NCBI GenBank assembly: GCA_047921215.1
Contig: JBLRWO010000004.1
Location: forward strand, 1-64,000
DNA length: 64,000 bases
Reading direction: 5' to 3'
From: RECM01 sp047921215
Lineage (GTDB): Bacteria > Bacteroidota > Rhodothermia > Balneolales > Cyclonatronaceae
In this document: piece after piece, positions 33,790 to 41,712 of the stretch
Layout of the letters: each line of letters begins with the position of its first letter
Numbering within the stretch: the stretch's first letter is position 1
Translations under genes and position numbers: made by a program
Notes under the pieces: generated by a model
Databases searched by the model: none
Told to the model about the DNA's origin: nothing
What the model saw: only the letters and a program-made list of their open reading frames with translations

Positions 33790-33885
33790 TTACCCGTTTT
33801 TCAGGTAATCTTTCCATACCTCAGTCGAAATGTTGAACATGATGATGAGTACAGCCAGCAGTATCCAGTAAATGATATTTTCCAT
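33790..33885 (-). CDS. Single-helix microprotein 2
   Basis: A 31-aa protein (MENIIYWILLAVLIIM, then FNISTEVWKDYLKNG) aligning gaplessly with microprotein 1. Residues 1 Met, 4 Ile, 7 Trp, 10 Leu, 14 Ile, 16 Met, 19 Ile, 22 Glu, 24 Trp and 25 Lys are identical and most others are conservative. One membrane helix spans residues 4-19, with a basic tail in the cytoplasm likely. A T-rich hairpin follows. Function is unknown. The two copies lie about 500 bases apart on the same strand with an S9 remnant between. Confidence 0.65.
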   Translation of the reverse strand: MENIIYWILLAVLIIMFNISTEVWKDYLKNG

Positions 33886-34231
33886 AGTGCCGTATAGTAG
33901 TGCCGTATGGTTTATTTACTTGTAATACCAATCACTGCACGGAAAGGTCCCGATGTGTGTATTTATTAGTAATCTCTAATACTTGCCGGCCTATGAAGAT
34001 GGGAGAATGGGGCAGTTACGATGGGGAAATGGCTGATCCGATCCGTTGATAACGTTTAATCAGAATCGTTGGGGGGTGCATACTGAACGCTGATCGCAGG
34101 TATACGAAACCGGGGTAAAATGGTAACAATCATTTAACACACAAGGACAATACCCGGAAAACCGTGAATAAAACAAAATTTTCCGGATTTTTCCGGTTCT
34201 CTAACTATATGACCTCCCCAACGTTACCGCA

Positions 34232-34243
34232 GGTAATATTACC
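34232..34243. promoter_or_regulatory. Perfect 12-bp palindrome upstream of the TonB receptor
   Basis: GGTAATATTACC is a perfect palindrome 74 bases ahead of the chosen GTG start. Such dyads are typical of dimeric repressor sites. It is the first of two symmetric elements in this leader. Confidence 0.45.
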
Positions 34244-34274
34244 ATAATAATCCGTTAACACGGTGTCGGTAATT

Positions 34275-34305
34275 TTTTGCTGTTTTCTAATCATAAACAG
34301 CAAAA
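34275..34305 (+). promoter_or_regulatory. Perfect 11-bp inverted repeat in the TonB receptor leader
   Basis: TTTTGCTGTTT (34275-34285) and AAACAGCAAAA (34295-34305) are exact inverses around a nine-base loop, ending 11 bases before the GTG at 34317. In the mRNA it would form a hairpin over the initiation region; in DNA it could be an operator. Confidence 0.5.
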
Positions 34306-34316
34306 CATCAGATACC

Positions 34317-37232
34317 GTGAAAAATACGATTAAAAGTATAGCCATTGGCATTCTGCCTGCCGTGCTTATGCTTTTATATACAGAAGTTACGATAGCGCAA
34401 TCGGGAGATACGGAAAGAGGCAGAATAACCGGAATCGTCGTTGACGGATCCTCAGGTCAACCCCTGATTGGTGCAACCGTTGTACTGACCGGTACAACTA
34501 CGGGCGTATCCACTAACCTGGATGGCGAATTTACTCTGCCCCGGCTCACTCCGGGCATGTACTCGGTTACCATATCCTATGTATCCTACGAAACCCTGAT
34601 CATCAATGAAATAGAGGTCGGGGTTAATGACGGGGTGCATCTTGATATCGTGTTGAAGGAAAACGGGACAGAAATGACGGAGCTGGTCATTTCGGCCGGC
34701 AGGGTGCAGAATACCGACGCATCCATGCTCAGGCACCGTCAGAAATCAATCGCATTTACCGATGCCATATCGGCTGAAAGCATATCCCGCTCCGGAGGCA
34801 GTGATGCGGCTGCCGCCATGAAAAAGGTTACGGGAGCGACCGTAGTCGGTGGTAAATATGTATATGTGCGCGGACTGGGCGACCGTTATTCGAATACACA
34901 ACTGAACGGCCTTGAACTGCCCACCAGCAATCCGGATAAAAAAGCTTTTCAGCTTGACCTGTTCCCGGCACACCTGCTCGATAACATTGTTACATTGAAA
35001 ACCTTTACCCCCGACAAACCCGGCAATTTTTCAGGCGGATTGGTCGATGTTACGACAAAAGGAATTCCGGACAGGGTGTACGTGACACTGTCCCTCAAGA
35101 ACGGGTACAATACGGTTTCATCCATGAATAACATTCTGCTGGGTGATAAAGGAGATCTCGACTGGTTTGGTATGGATAACGGAAAAAGGAGTGAACCGTC
35201 GTTATTGTTAAACCGTCCGACGAATTCCTATCCAAGTGCAACCCGGGCAAGATTGGATCCTGAAGTAGCGGCCGATCTTGATGAGCTGTCAAATTCGTTT
35301 AATTCCGGATTCCTGCCCGAATTCCGTGAAGTTGGCCTGAATCAGTCCTATTCTCTTGGCATCGGCAACCGCCATGATATAACGGACAAGATCAAACTGG
35401 GTTATGCCGCCAACTATTCGTACAGCCTCAGTAACAGTTCCTACACCCACGGAAGAAACTCCCGGTTCGAGTTGCTCGGCCAGTATGAGGAATCGGAAAT
35501 TTTAAACCGGACCCTTGATTTGAACGATACCAGAGGTAGCCAGTCGGTTGACTGGGGGCTTCTGGGTTCCTTTGGTTTGATTATCGGTCCCTATAACAAG
35601 TTGAATTATTCCTACCTGAGAACCCAGAGTGGTGAAAATACAGGCAGGTACCTGAACGGTTACTGGGAGCAGTTCAATTCTGAAGATGTCGAGTTCAGAT
35701 CGAGGGTGAATCAGTACGTAGAACGAGATCTGGCAACGCATCAGTTGTCTGGAAGCCACAGTTTCAGTTTCCTGAACAATACAAAGCTGGACTGGAACAC
35801 CGGGATACAATCGAATGGACAGGAGCAGCCTGATTTCCGGATTATTGCATCGGAAGCCAGGTTTCTGAGGGATGCTACCGGAGCCATTACGGACACCTTA
35901 CTGGGAAATCCCAACTCGCAATTCCCGCGTCCGGCCCGTTTTTTCCGCGATCTTAACGAATCCAAACGAACGGCCACGGCAGATCTGACGGTACCCATAA
36001 AACTTGGCGGCAGAAATCTGACCTATAAGATGGGTGGACTTTATGAAACTACGGAGCGTGATTTCAGGGAACGCCGTTATGATTATCAGCAGGGACGGAA
36101 TTTCAGTCTGTCCCAGTTTAAAAGTGAAGCCGAGTACCTGAACAGTCTTGGTGTTTTGGGTTATGATTCAGCCAACAGGGCACAGATAGGTAACTATGTG
36201 ATTTCGGCCACCTCGGATCGCAGCAGTTACGATGCCTCCCAGGATATCAGCGCTGTCTACGCCATGATCGATGTTGATGTATTCAGAAATCTGAAGATTG
36301 CCACCGGTCTGCGCCATGAATCAACGGATCTGAGGTCAACCAGCCGCGATTCCACCCTTTCCGATGCCGACCGTTTTGCAAGGATCAAAAAGGATGACCT
36401 GTTGCCATCTGTGAACCTGATTTTTTCCGCTACTGAAAATATGCTGTTCAGGGCGGCTTTTAGCCGGACACTGGCCCGCCCCACCTTCCGCGAGATGTCG
36501 CCCTATATTTCCTTCGATTTTGTGGGCGACAACCTGTTCAGGGGGAGTGCCACGCTTGAAAGAACGCTGATTGAAAATTATGACCTCAGATGGGAATGGT
36601 ACCCGGGCCCGCTTGAGATGATTTCGGCCAGTGTGTTCTATAAAAAGCTCGATAAACCCCTCGAACGAGTATTGCGATTCGATATCTCTCAAAATGCAGA
36701 ATCTATTCAGAATGTGGACGAAGGTATGGTACTGGGTGCCGAATTTGAGATTCGCAAAAACCTCGGGTTTTTAGTGGAAGCACTCAGGAATGTAGAGATA
36801 ATCGCCAATTATGCCAGAATTCAGTCGGAAGTTACCATACCGGAAGCCGAACTGATCCAAATGCGGCAAACGCAGGTCGATCCCCCAAAGAAAAGACCAC
36901 TAACAGGTCAGTCGCCTTACGTGGTCAATCTGGATATTGCCTGGTACAACCCGCGGTATGCCTTTTCGACCAATATCAGCTTTAACCGGTTTGGCGACCG
37001 GCTGAGCCGGGTATCCCTGGGCTCATCACCCGATGTCTATGAACGCGCATACAGTACCCTGAATGCCAGTTTCAATAAAAACTTTGGCAAGAGCATTTCG
37101 GTGTCACTAAGCGCCAATAACATTTTAAACCCGAATGTGACCTATTCACAGCGATTCAAGGGCAATGAATACCTGTACCAGCAGTACCGGACAGGTACTA
37201 CCTATGCTTTTGGAATCAAATACAGCCTCTGA
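34317..37232 (+). CDS. TonB-dependent receptor with carboxypeptidase-regulatory domain
   Basis: An outer-membrane active transporter of 971 aa from GTG 34317. An upstream in-frame GTG (34263) would place 18 non-signal residues first and run through a hairpin. It has a signal peptide (IAIGILPAVLMLLYTEVTIA), then a carboxypeptidase-D-like beta sandwich (about 35-115: ITGIVVDGSSGQPLIGATVV) and a plug (about 140-270: AAAAMKKVTGATVVGGKYVY, RGLGDRYSNTQLNG). A 22-strand-type barrel follows, ending TYAFGIKYSL. No SusD-type partner follows; instead a large T9SS-exported protein does, 47 bases on. They probably work together on one substrate, which is unknown. Confidence 0.92.
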   Translation: MKNTIKSIAIGILPAVLMLLYTEVTIAQSGDTERGRITGIVVDGSSGQPLIGATVVLTGTTTGVSTNLDGEFTLPRLTPGMYSVTISYVSYETLIINEIEVGVNDGVHLDIVLKENGTEMTELVISAGRVQNTDASMLRHRQKSIAFTDAISAESISRSGGSDAAAAMKKVTGATVVGGKYVYVRGLGDRYSNTQLNGLELPTSNPDKKAFQLDLFPAHLLDNIVTLKTFTPDKPGNFSGGLVDVTTKGIPDRVYVTLSLKNGYNTVSSMNNILLGDKGDLDWFGMDNGKRSEPSLLLNRPTNSYPSATRARLDPEVAADLDELSNSFNSGFLPEFREVGLNQSYSLGIGNRHDITDKIKLGYAANYSYSLSNSSYTHGRNSRFELLGQYEESEILNRTLDLNDTRGSQSVDWGLLGSFGLIIGPYNKLNYSYLRTQSGENTGRYLNGYWEQFNSEDVEFRSRVNQYVERDLATHQLSGSHSFSFLNNTKLDWNTGIQSNGQEQPDFRIIASEARFLRDATGAITDTLLGNPNSQFPRPARFFRDLNESKRTATADLTVPIKLGGRNLTYKMGGLYETTERDFRERRYDYQQGRNFSLSQFKSEAEYLNSLGVLGYDSANRAQIGNYVISATSDRSSYDASQDISAVYAMIDVDVFRNLKIATGLRHESTDLRSTSRDSTLSDADRFARIKKDDLLPSVNLIFSATENMLFRAAFSRTLARPTFREMSPYISFDFVGDNLFRGSATLERTLIENYDLRWEWYPGPLEMISASVFYKKLDKPLERVLRFDISQNAESIQNVDEGMVLGAEFEIRKNLGFLVEALRNVEIIANYARIQSEVTIPEAELIQMRQTQVDPPKKRPLTGQSPYVVNLDIAWYNPRYAFSTNISFNRFGDRLSRVSLGSSPDVYERAYSTLNASFNKNFGKSISVSLSANNILNPNVTYSQRFKGNEYLYQQYRTGTTYAFGIKYSL

Positions 37233-37279
37233 TTGACGTATCAGACCTCATCAAAAACAGATAACCAATAAATCATAAA

Positions 37280-40200
37280 ATGAAACCAAGGATAGCCAAA
37301 TCTCTGCTAATGTTACTACTGCTGGGTGTTACCGGCGTGTACGGACAACCTATTGTTAACGTAACCGATGCCAGCATCAATGCCGGCGACAAAGTATTCT
37401 GGACGGCCGACAACATCTACGTGCTGCAGGGCATGGTGTTCGTTGAGGATGGTGCCGAGCTTTACATCGAGCCCGGTACCGTGATCAAGGCCGAAGACGG
37501 GGTTGGCAACAACGCATCGGGTCTGGTTATCTCGCAGGGCGGCAAGATATTTGCTGAAGGAACCGCATTTGAGCCGATTATCTTCACATCAGTACTTGAC
37601 GACATGACCGGGCAGCTCGACGCATTCGACCGCGGCCTGTGGGGCGGGGTGGTGATGCTGGGCTACGCCCCCACCAACAACGCAACCGTTCGCCAGATTG
37701 AGGGTGTGAACGAGATCGTGGGTGCGGGCGACCGCCGTGCCGACTACGGCGGCGACGATCCCGACGACAACTCCGGGATACTGCGTTACGTGTCTATCCG
37801 CCACACCGGTATTGCGGTGGGCGATCAGGCCGGTAATGAAATTCAGGGTCTTACCCTGGGTGGTGTGGGCCGTGGAACGACCATCGAATATGTGGAATCA
37901 TTTGCCTCCGACGACGATGGTTTTGAATGGTTCGGCGGTACGGTTGACGGCAAGTATCTTATTTCTGCCTTTGCCACAGATGACGCTTTTGACTGGGATG
38001 AAGGTTTCAACGGACGCGGCCAGTTTTGGTTTGCGATTCAGAATACCGATGCGGCAGGCCGTATGGCCGAGATGGACGGTGCCATCGGCGATGAGCAGGG
38101 CCAGCCGTACACCCTTCCGGTGATCCTGAACGCGACCTACCTGGGCGACGGTAAGGATAACCCCAACCAGATAGAAGGCGACGGTTCACAAGGCCTGATC
38201 TTCCGGGACAACTCGGGCGGGACCTACGGCAACTCCATCTTCGGGGACTTCAAGGGCCAGCCGGGCGCACCCGCTCTGACCATAGAGGATGTAGAGAACG
38301 AAGCTACCGAAGACAGCCGCAAGCGTATGGAAGCCGGCGATCTGAAGCTGGTGAACAACTTCTGGTTCGACTTTGCCATTGGTGAGACACTCGAGGACCT
38401 CATCCCGCAGCAGTTTGTACGCGACCTGCTGGGCCAGGATCTCTCGGGTAATCAGATCATCGACCCTGCCCTTCGCGGTATCAGCCGCGATACCGATAAA
38501 TCGTTGGATCCCCGTCCTTCACAGGGTTCGCCAGCACTTACTGGTAGCGACCGCAGCCTGTACACAGATCCGTGGTTCACAAAGGTGGATTATGTAGGTG
38601 CTTTTGGAGGGAACAACTGGATGAAGGGCTGGACCGCACTTGACCAGCTCGGTTATCTTGCCGACTCCCCCTCCGGTTCAAATGTTATAACCGTTGTAGA
38701 TTCCGATATCAATGAAGGTGACAAAGTGTACTGGACGGCCGATAACATCTATGTGTTGCAGGGCATGGTGTTCGTTGAGGATGGTGCCGAGCTTTACATC
38801 GAGCCCGGTACCGTGATCAAGGCCGAAGACGGGGTTGGCAACAACGCATCGGGTCTGGTTATCTCGCAGGGCGGCAAGATATTTGCTGAAGGAACCGCAT
38901 TTGAGCCGATTATCTTCACATCAGTACTTGACGACATGACCGGGCAGCTCGACGCATTCGATCGCGGCCTGTGGGGCGGGGTGGTGATGCTGGGCTACGC
39001 CCCCACCAACAACGCAACCGTTCGCCAGATTGAGGGTGTGAACGAGATCGTGGGTGCGGGCGACCGCCGTGCCGACTACGGCGGCGACGATCCCGACGAC
39101 AACTCCGGGATACTGCGTTACGTGTCTATCCGCCACACCGGTATTGCGGTGGGCGATCAGGCCGGTAATGAAATTCAGGGTCTTACCCTGGGTGGTGTGG
39201 GCCGTGGAACGACCATCGAATATGTGGAATCATTTGCCTCCGACGACGATGGTTTTGAATGGTTCGGCGGTACGGTTGACGGCAAGTATCTTATTTCTGC
39301 CTTTGCCACAGATGACGCTTTTGACTGGGATGAAGGTTTCAACGGACGCGGCCAGTTTTGGTTTGCGATTCAGAATACCGATGCGGCAGGCCGTATGGCC
39401 GAGATGGACGGTGCCATCGGCGATGAGCAGGGCCAGCCGTACACCCTTCCGGTGATCCTGAACGCGACCTACCTGGGCGACGGTAAGGATAACCCCAACC
39501 AGATAGAAGGCGACGGTTCACAAGGCCTGATCTTCCGGGACAACTCGGGCGGGACCTACGGCAACTCCATCTTCGGGGACTTCAAGGGCCAGCCGGGCGC
39601 ACCCGCTCTGACCATAGAGGATGTAGAGAACGAAGCTACCGAAGACAGCCGCAAGCGTATGGAAGCCGGCGATCTGAAGCTGGTGAACAACTTCTGGTTC
39701 GACTTTGCCATTGGTGAGACACTCGAGGACCTCATCCCGCAGCAGTTTGTACGCGACCTGCTGGGCCAGGATCTCTCGGGTAATCAGATCATCGATCCTG
39801 CCCTTCGCGGTATCAGCCGGGTAAGGGATGGTTTATTAGATCCGCGTCCGCTGCCGGGAGCCTACACCCACACAGCCGGTGACCGCAGCCTGTACACCGA
39901 CCCCTGGTTTACACCCGTTGATCATGTAGGCGCTTTTGGCAGCAATAACTGGATGATCGGCTGGACAGCCCTCAGCCAGCTTGGCTACCTCAATACTGAT
40001 AATGTCTATACAGACATTGAAGAACCGGGGATTGAGCTGCCAAAAACGGCTGTCCTGTCCCAGAACTATCCCAATCCGTTCAACCCCGGTACTCAAATCC
40101 GGTTTGAACTGCCATCAAACCAGCCTGTTACGCTCAGGGTGTACGATATCACCGGCAGGCTGGTATCAACACTGGTTAACGGAGTGCGACCCGCAGGTGT

Positions 40201-40306
40201 CAATATTGTAAGTTTTGATGCATCCAACCTTGCAAGTGGGGTATATGTGTACCGCCTTGAAGGAGCAGATTTCGCGCAGACAAGAAGCATGACACTGATC
40301 AAATAA
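37280..40306 (+). CDS. T9SS-exported surface protein with near-identical tandem repeat
   Basis: A 1008-aa secreted protein. A signal peptide (residues 1-22, MLLLLGVTGVYG) is followed by two tandem 444-aa units. Each holds beta-helix-like sequence (VLQGMVFVEDGAELYIEPGT, SGLVISQGGKIFAEGT, LWGGVVMLGYAPTNNATV, DDDGFEWFGGTVDGKYLISA). The C-terminus is a T9SS type A sorting domain (SQNYPNPFNPGTQIRFELP, VYRLEGADF). The two units are almost identical in DNA. Unit folds are acidic (many DD pairs), suggesting calcium binding. Function is unknown; similar proteins occur beside TonB receptors. It is probably an operon with the receptor (47-base gap) and ends at a clear terminator. Confidence 0.88.
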   Translation: MKPRIAKSLLMLLLLGVTGVYGQPIVNVTDASINAGDKVFWTADNIYVLQGMVFVEDGAELYIEPGTVIKAEDGVGNNASGLVISQGGKIFAEGTAFEPIIFTSVLDDMTGQLDAFDRGLWGGVVMLGYAPTNNATVRQIEGVNEIVGAGDRRADYGGDDPDDNSGILRYVSIRHTGIAVGDQAGNEIQGLTLGGVGRGTTIEYVESFASDDDGFEWFGGTVDGKYLISAFATDDAFDWDEGFNGRGQFWFAIQNTDAAGRMAEMDGAIGDEQGQPYTLPVILNATYLGDGKDNPNQIEGDGSQGLIFRDNSGGTYGNSIFGDFKGQPGAPALTIEDVENEATEDSRKRMEAGDLKLVNNFWFDFAIGETLEDLIPQQFVRDLLGQDLSGNQIIDPALRGISRDTDKSLDPRPSQGSPALTGSDRSLYTDPWFTKVDYVGAFGGNNWMKGWTALDQLGYLADSPSGSNVITVVDSDINEGDKVYWTADNIYVLQGMVFVEDGAELYIEPGTVIKAEDGVGNNASGLVISQGGKIFAEGTAFEPIIFTSVLDDMTGQLDAFDRGLWGGVVMLGYAPTNNATVRQIEGVNEIVGAGDRRADYGGDDPDDNSGILRYVSIRHTGIAVGDQAGNEIQGLTLGGVGRGTTIEYVESFASDDDGFEWFGGTVDGKYLISAFATDDAFDWDEGFNGRGQFWFAIQNTDAAGRMAEMDGAIGDEQGQPYTLPVILNATYLGDGKDNPNQIEGDGSQGLIFRDNSGGTYGNSIFGDFKGQPGAPALTIEDVENEATEDSRKRMEAGDLKLVNNFWFDFAIGETLEDLIPQQFVRDLLGQDLSGNQIIDPALRGISRVRDGLLDPRPLPGAYTHTAGDRSLYTDPWFTPVDHVGAFGSNNWMIGWTALSQLGYLNTDNVYTDIEEPGIELPKTAVLSQNYPNPFNPGTQIRFELPSNQPVTLRVYDITGRLVSTLVNGVRPAGVNIVSFDASNLASGVYVYRLEGADFAQTRSMTLIK
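37425..38487 (+). repeat. 1063-bp near-identical block, first copy (period 1332 bp)
   Basis: This block equals 38757-39819 except for two single-base differences that I can find (a silent C/T in each of the Asp codons at about 37628 and 38463). The sharp edges (unlike sequence immediately outside) point to recent duplication or gene conversion within the gene. Confidence 0.9.
38757..39819 (+). repeat. 1063-bp near-identical block, second copy
   Basis: Partner of the block at 37425. The flanking parts of the 444-codon unit (about 60 bases before and 200 after) are homologous but diverged, so only the middle has been homogenised. Confidence 0.9.
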
Positions 40307-40364
40307 AAAGCAGCGGGCAGCTGTTAAACCTGCCTGAAACACCGTATGGTCATCCTCTGAAAAG

Positions 40365-40393
40365 GCACCGGTTAATCGCCGGTGCTTTTTTTA
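40365..40393 (+). terminator. Rho-independent terminator after the T9SS surface protein
   Basis: GCACCGG (40365-40371) pairs with CCGGTGC (40379-40385) around seven bases and is followed by seven T residues. Confidence 0.9.
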
Positions 40394-40423
40394 TTAAGCG
40401 GGATACGGTAAATACGCGTCAGC

Positions 40424-40553
40424 CTGAGCGCAAGACCGAATAGCGGGTTGAAGTCGAAGGGCGTGGCCCCGCTGCCACGGGGCCATCTGGTTCGACTACA
40501 CTCCGCTTCGCTGCGTTGCGCTACCGATGACAAGTTGCTTGTCACCTCCCAAA
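40424..40553 (+). repeat. Dispersed repeat copy D plus inverted double-hairpin copy 2
   Basis: GAAGTCGAAGGGCG is followed by the hairpin TGGCCCCG-CTGCCA-CGGGGCCA (40464-40485), then CGCTTCGCTGCG sequence as in copy A. Bases 40528-40553 are an exact inverse of 32067-32092 with the hairpin TGACAAG-TTG-CTTGTCA. The stretch 40307-40598 holds only the terminator and this composite repeat. Confidence 0.65.
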
Positions 40554-40598
40554 TCGTGTAGCCTCGCAGGGGCGAAATTAGTAGCTCACCTGTTGGCA

Positions 40599-41050
40599 CT
40601 ATTTTAGAAAGAGCATCTTCCTGGTCTGGCTGACCCCTCCCGACTGCAGCCGGTAGAAATAGGGTCCGCCGGCAAGCCCTGAACCCTGCCATCTCTGACG
40701 GTAATGCCGTACCAGCTATCGACTGGACCGCTCAGCCAGTTGTCGTTCCGAATCCACTGATCGCCCGACGTGCTGTTATAAAGATCCACCAGGGCCAGCG
40801 AATCGCCCGCAGTAACGGACTGAATTTCAACCTGACCTGCTGCCAGGTCCTGCAGGTAAGCCTAATAACGGAGCTCATATTCAGCACGTGCATTCGCCAC
40901 AGAATGATAGTGCTCATGAACATAGCTTTCTTCAGGCTGATCACTGAAAAAAAACGGAGGGGTGCCCGGCTGACTTTGGGAATAGCTGACAGCAGGGAAT
41001 ACCACTGTTATGAAAAGCGGCCACAAAAACAGGGTATGCAATCTGACCAT
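40599..41050 (-). pseudogene. Broken LRR-type T9SS cargo gene
   Basis: The ATG at 41050 starts a signal peptide (LFLWPLFITVVFPAVSYSQ). At codon 63 a TAG (40862-40864) interrupts the frame. The same frame goes on with LALVDLYNSTSGDQWIRND and NWLSGPVDSWYGITVRDGRV, the N-terminal cap of bacterial leucine-rich repeats. It then jumps to another frame giving GLAGGPYFYRLQSGGVSQTR and KMLFLK, the end of a T9SS sorting domain. A stop, a large internal deletion and a frameshift together make it a clear pseudogene of a secreted LRR protein. Confidence 0.85.
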
Positions 41051-41159
41051 GGGTTTACAACTTGAAACAGCGGATATGATAGATTAAGAACCTGGATATA
41101 AGGGAAGAATCATTCAGGCAGCAATTGGAATGAATGCAAACCGTAATTAAATAGCAATA

Positions 41160-41178
41160 TTCTGAAACTGTTTCAGAA
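41160..41178. other. Palindromic site TTCTGAAA-CTG-TTTCAGAA
   Basis: A perfect 8-bp dyad with a three-base centre, 109 bases upstream of the LRR pseudogene start and downstream of tRNA-Leu. It may be a regulator site or a relic of the promoter region. Confidence 0.35.
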
Positions 41179-41235
41179 AAATAAATAATTTACAGGTTGA
41201 ATAATCCTGTGATTTATCATGCCGGGATACCGAAT

Positions 41236-41270
41236 AAAAAAAGCCGTTCCGATAGTAAAATCAGAACGGC
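41236..41270 (-). terminator. Terminator of the tRNA-Leu gene
   Basis: On the minus strand, GCCGTTC (41270-41264) pairs with GAACGGC (41249-41243) around a 14-base loop and runs into seven T residues, starting 12 bases after the tRNA 3' end. Confidence 0.85.
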
Positions 41271-41281
41271 TTGTTTCGTTG

Positions 41282-41365
41282 TGCCCTGGACTGGACTCGA
41301 ACCAGCACGCCGTTTCCAGCACTACCCCCTCAAGATAGCGTGTCTACCAATTCCACCACCAGGGC
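41282..41365 (-). tRNA. tRNA-Leu, anticodon GAG
   Basis: An 84-base class II tRNA. The acceptor stem GCCCTGG pairs with CCAGGGC, the D arm region contains TGGTAGACACG, the anticodon stem CTATC/GGTAG encloses TTGAGGG (anticodon GAG, reading CUC/CUU) and the T arm contains GGTTCGAGTCC. A variable arm of the leucine type lies between. The discriminator is A; CCA is not encoded. It is followed by a strong terminator and preceded by a TATATTTG box. Confidence 0.95.
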
Positions 41366-41378
41366 AGCAAGGGAGCCT

Positions 41379-41386
41379 CAAATATA
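41379..41386 (-). promoter_or_regulatory. -7 element of the tRNA-Leu promoter
   Basis: TATATTTG on the minus strand, 13 bases before the mature tRNA 5' end, matches TAnnTTTG. The -33 box is not obvious. Confidence 0.55.
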
Positions 41387-41467
41387 AAGAGTTTTACGTT
41401 CAGAGAAAATGGAAGGCAAATGATTTTTAACGGATGGACAAAACAGGTACCAAAAGATTGATCCGAA

Positions 41468-41710
41468 TCAGTTTCTCTCCTGCTCTTTTTTCTCTTTTTC
41501 CTCAATCACTTCAAAATCGGCATCCTCGATCTGTTCCAGGTTCTTCCGTGCCTGAGACCGGTTATCGGCAGTGGGGCCGCCCGTGCGTGACGAGTATTTC
41601 TGATAGTAGAAGCGTGTATTGGTTTTTGCACCGGACCGGGGAAAAAGCATTCTCCTGACGATGATTACACACAGATACACAAACAATAAAATGAATATGA
41701 TTCGAAGCAT
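41468..41710 (-). CDS. Small membrane protein, DUF4834-like
   Basis: An 80-aa protein with one N-terminal helix (MLRIIFILLFVYLCVIIVRR) followed by a basic, then strongly acidic tail (ADFEVIEEKEKKEQERN). The layout resembles the small DUF4834 family of Bacteroidota, but the similarity is weak. It lies two bases after the deoxynucleoside kinase stop, so it is cotranscribed with dnk, folK and folB. Function is unknown. Confidence 0.65.
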   Translation of the reverse strand: MLRIIFILLFVYLCVIIVRRMLFPRSGAKTNTRFYYQKYSSRTGGPTADNRSQARKNLEQIEDADFEVIEEKEKKEQERN

Positions 41711-41712
41711 TT

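Noticed and set aside
34263..34316. Upstream GTG start for the TonB receptor
   Set aside because: It would add 18 residues ahead of a normal signal peptide and read through the 11-bp inverted repeat; GTG 34317 fits better.
37589..37804. Antisense ORF inside the surface-protein repeat, found twice
   Set aside because: The duplicate is explained by the 1332-bp repeat of the sense gene.
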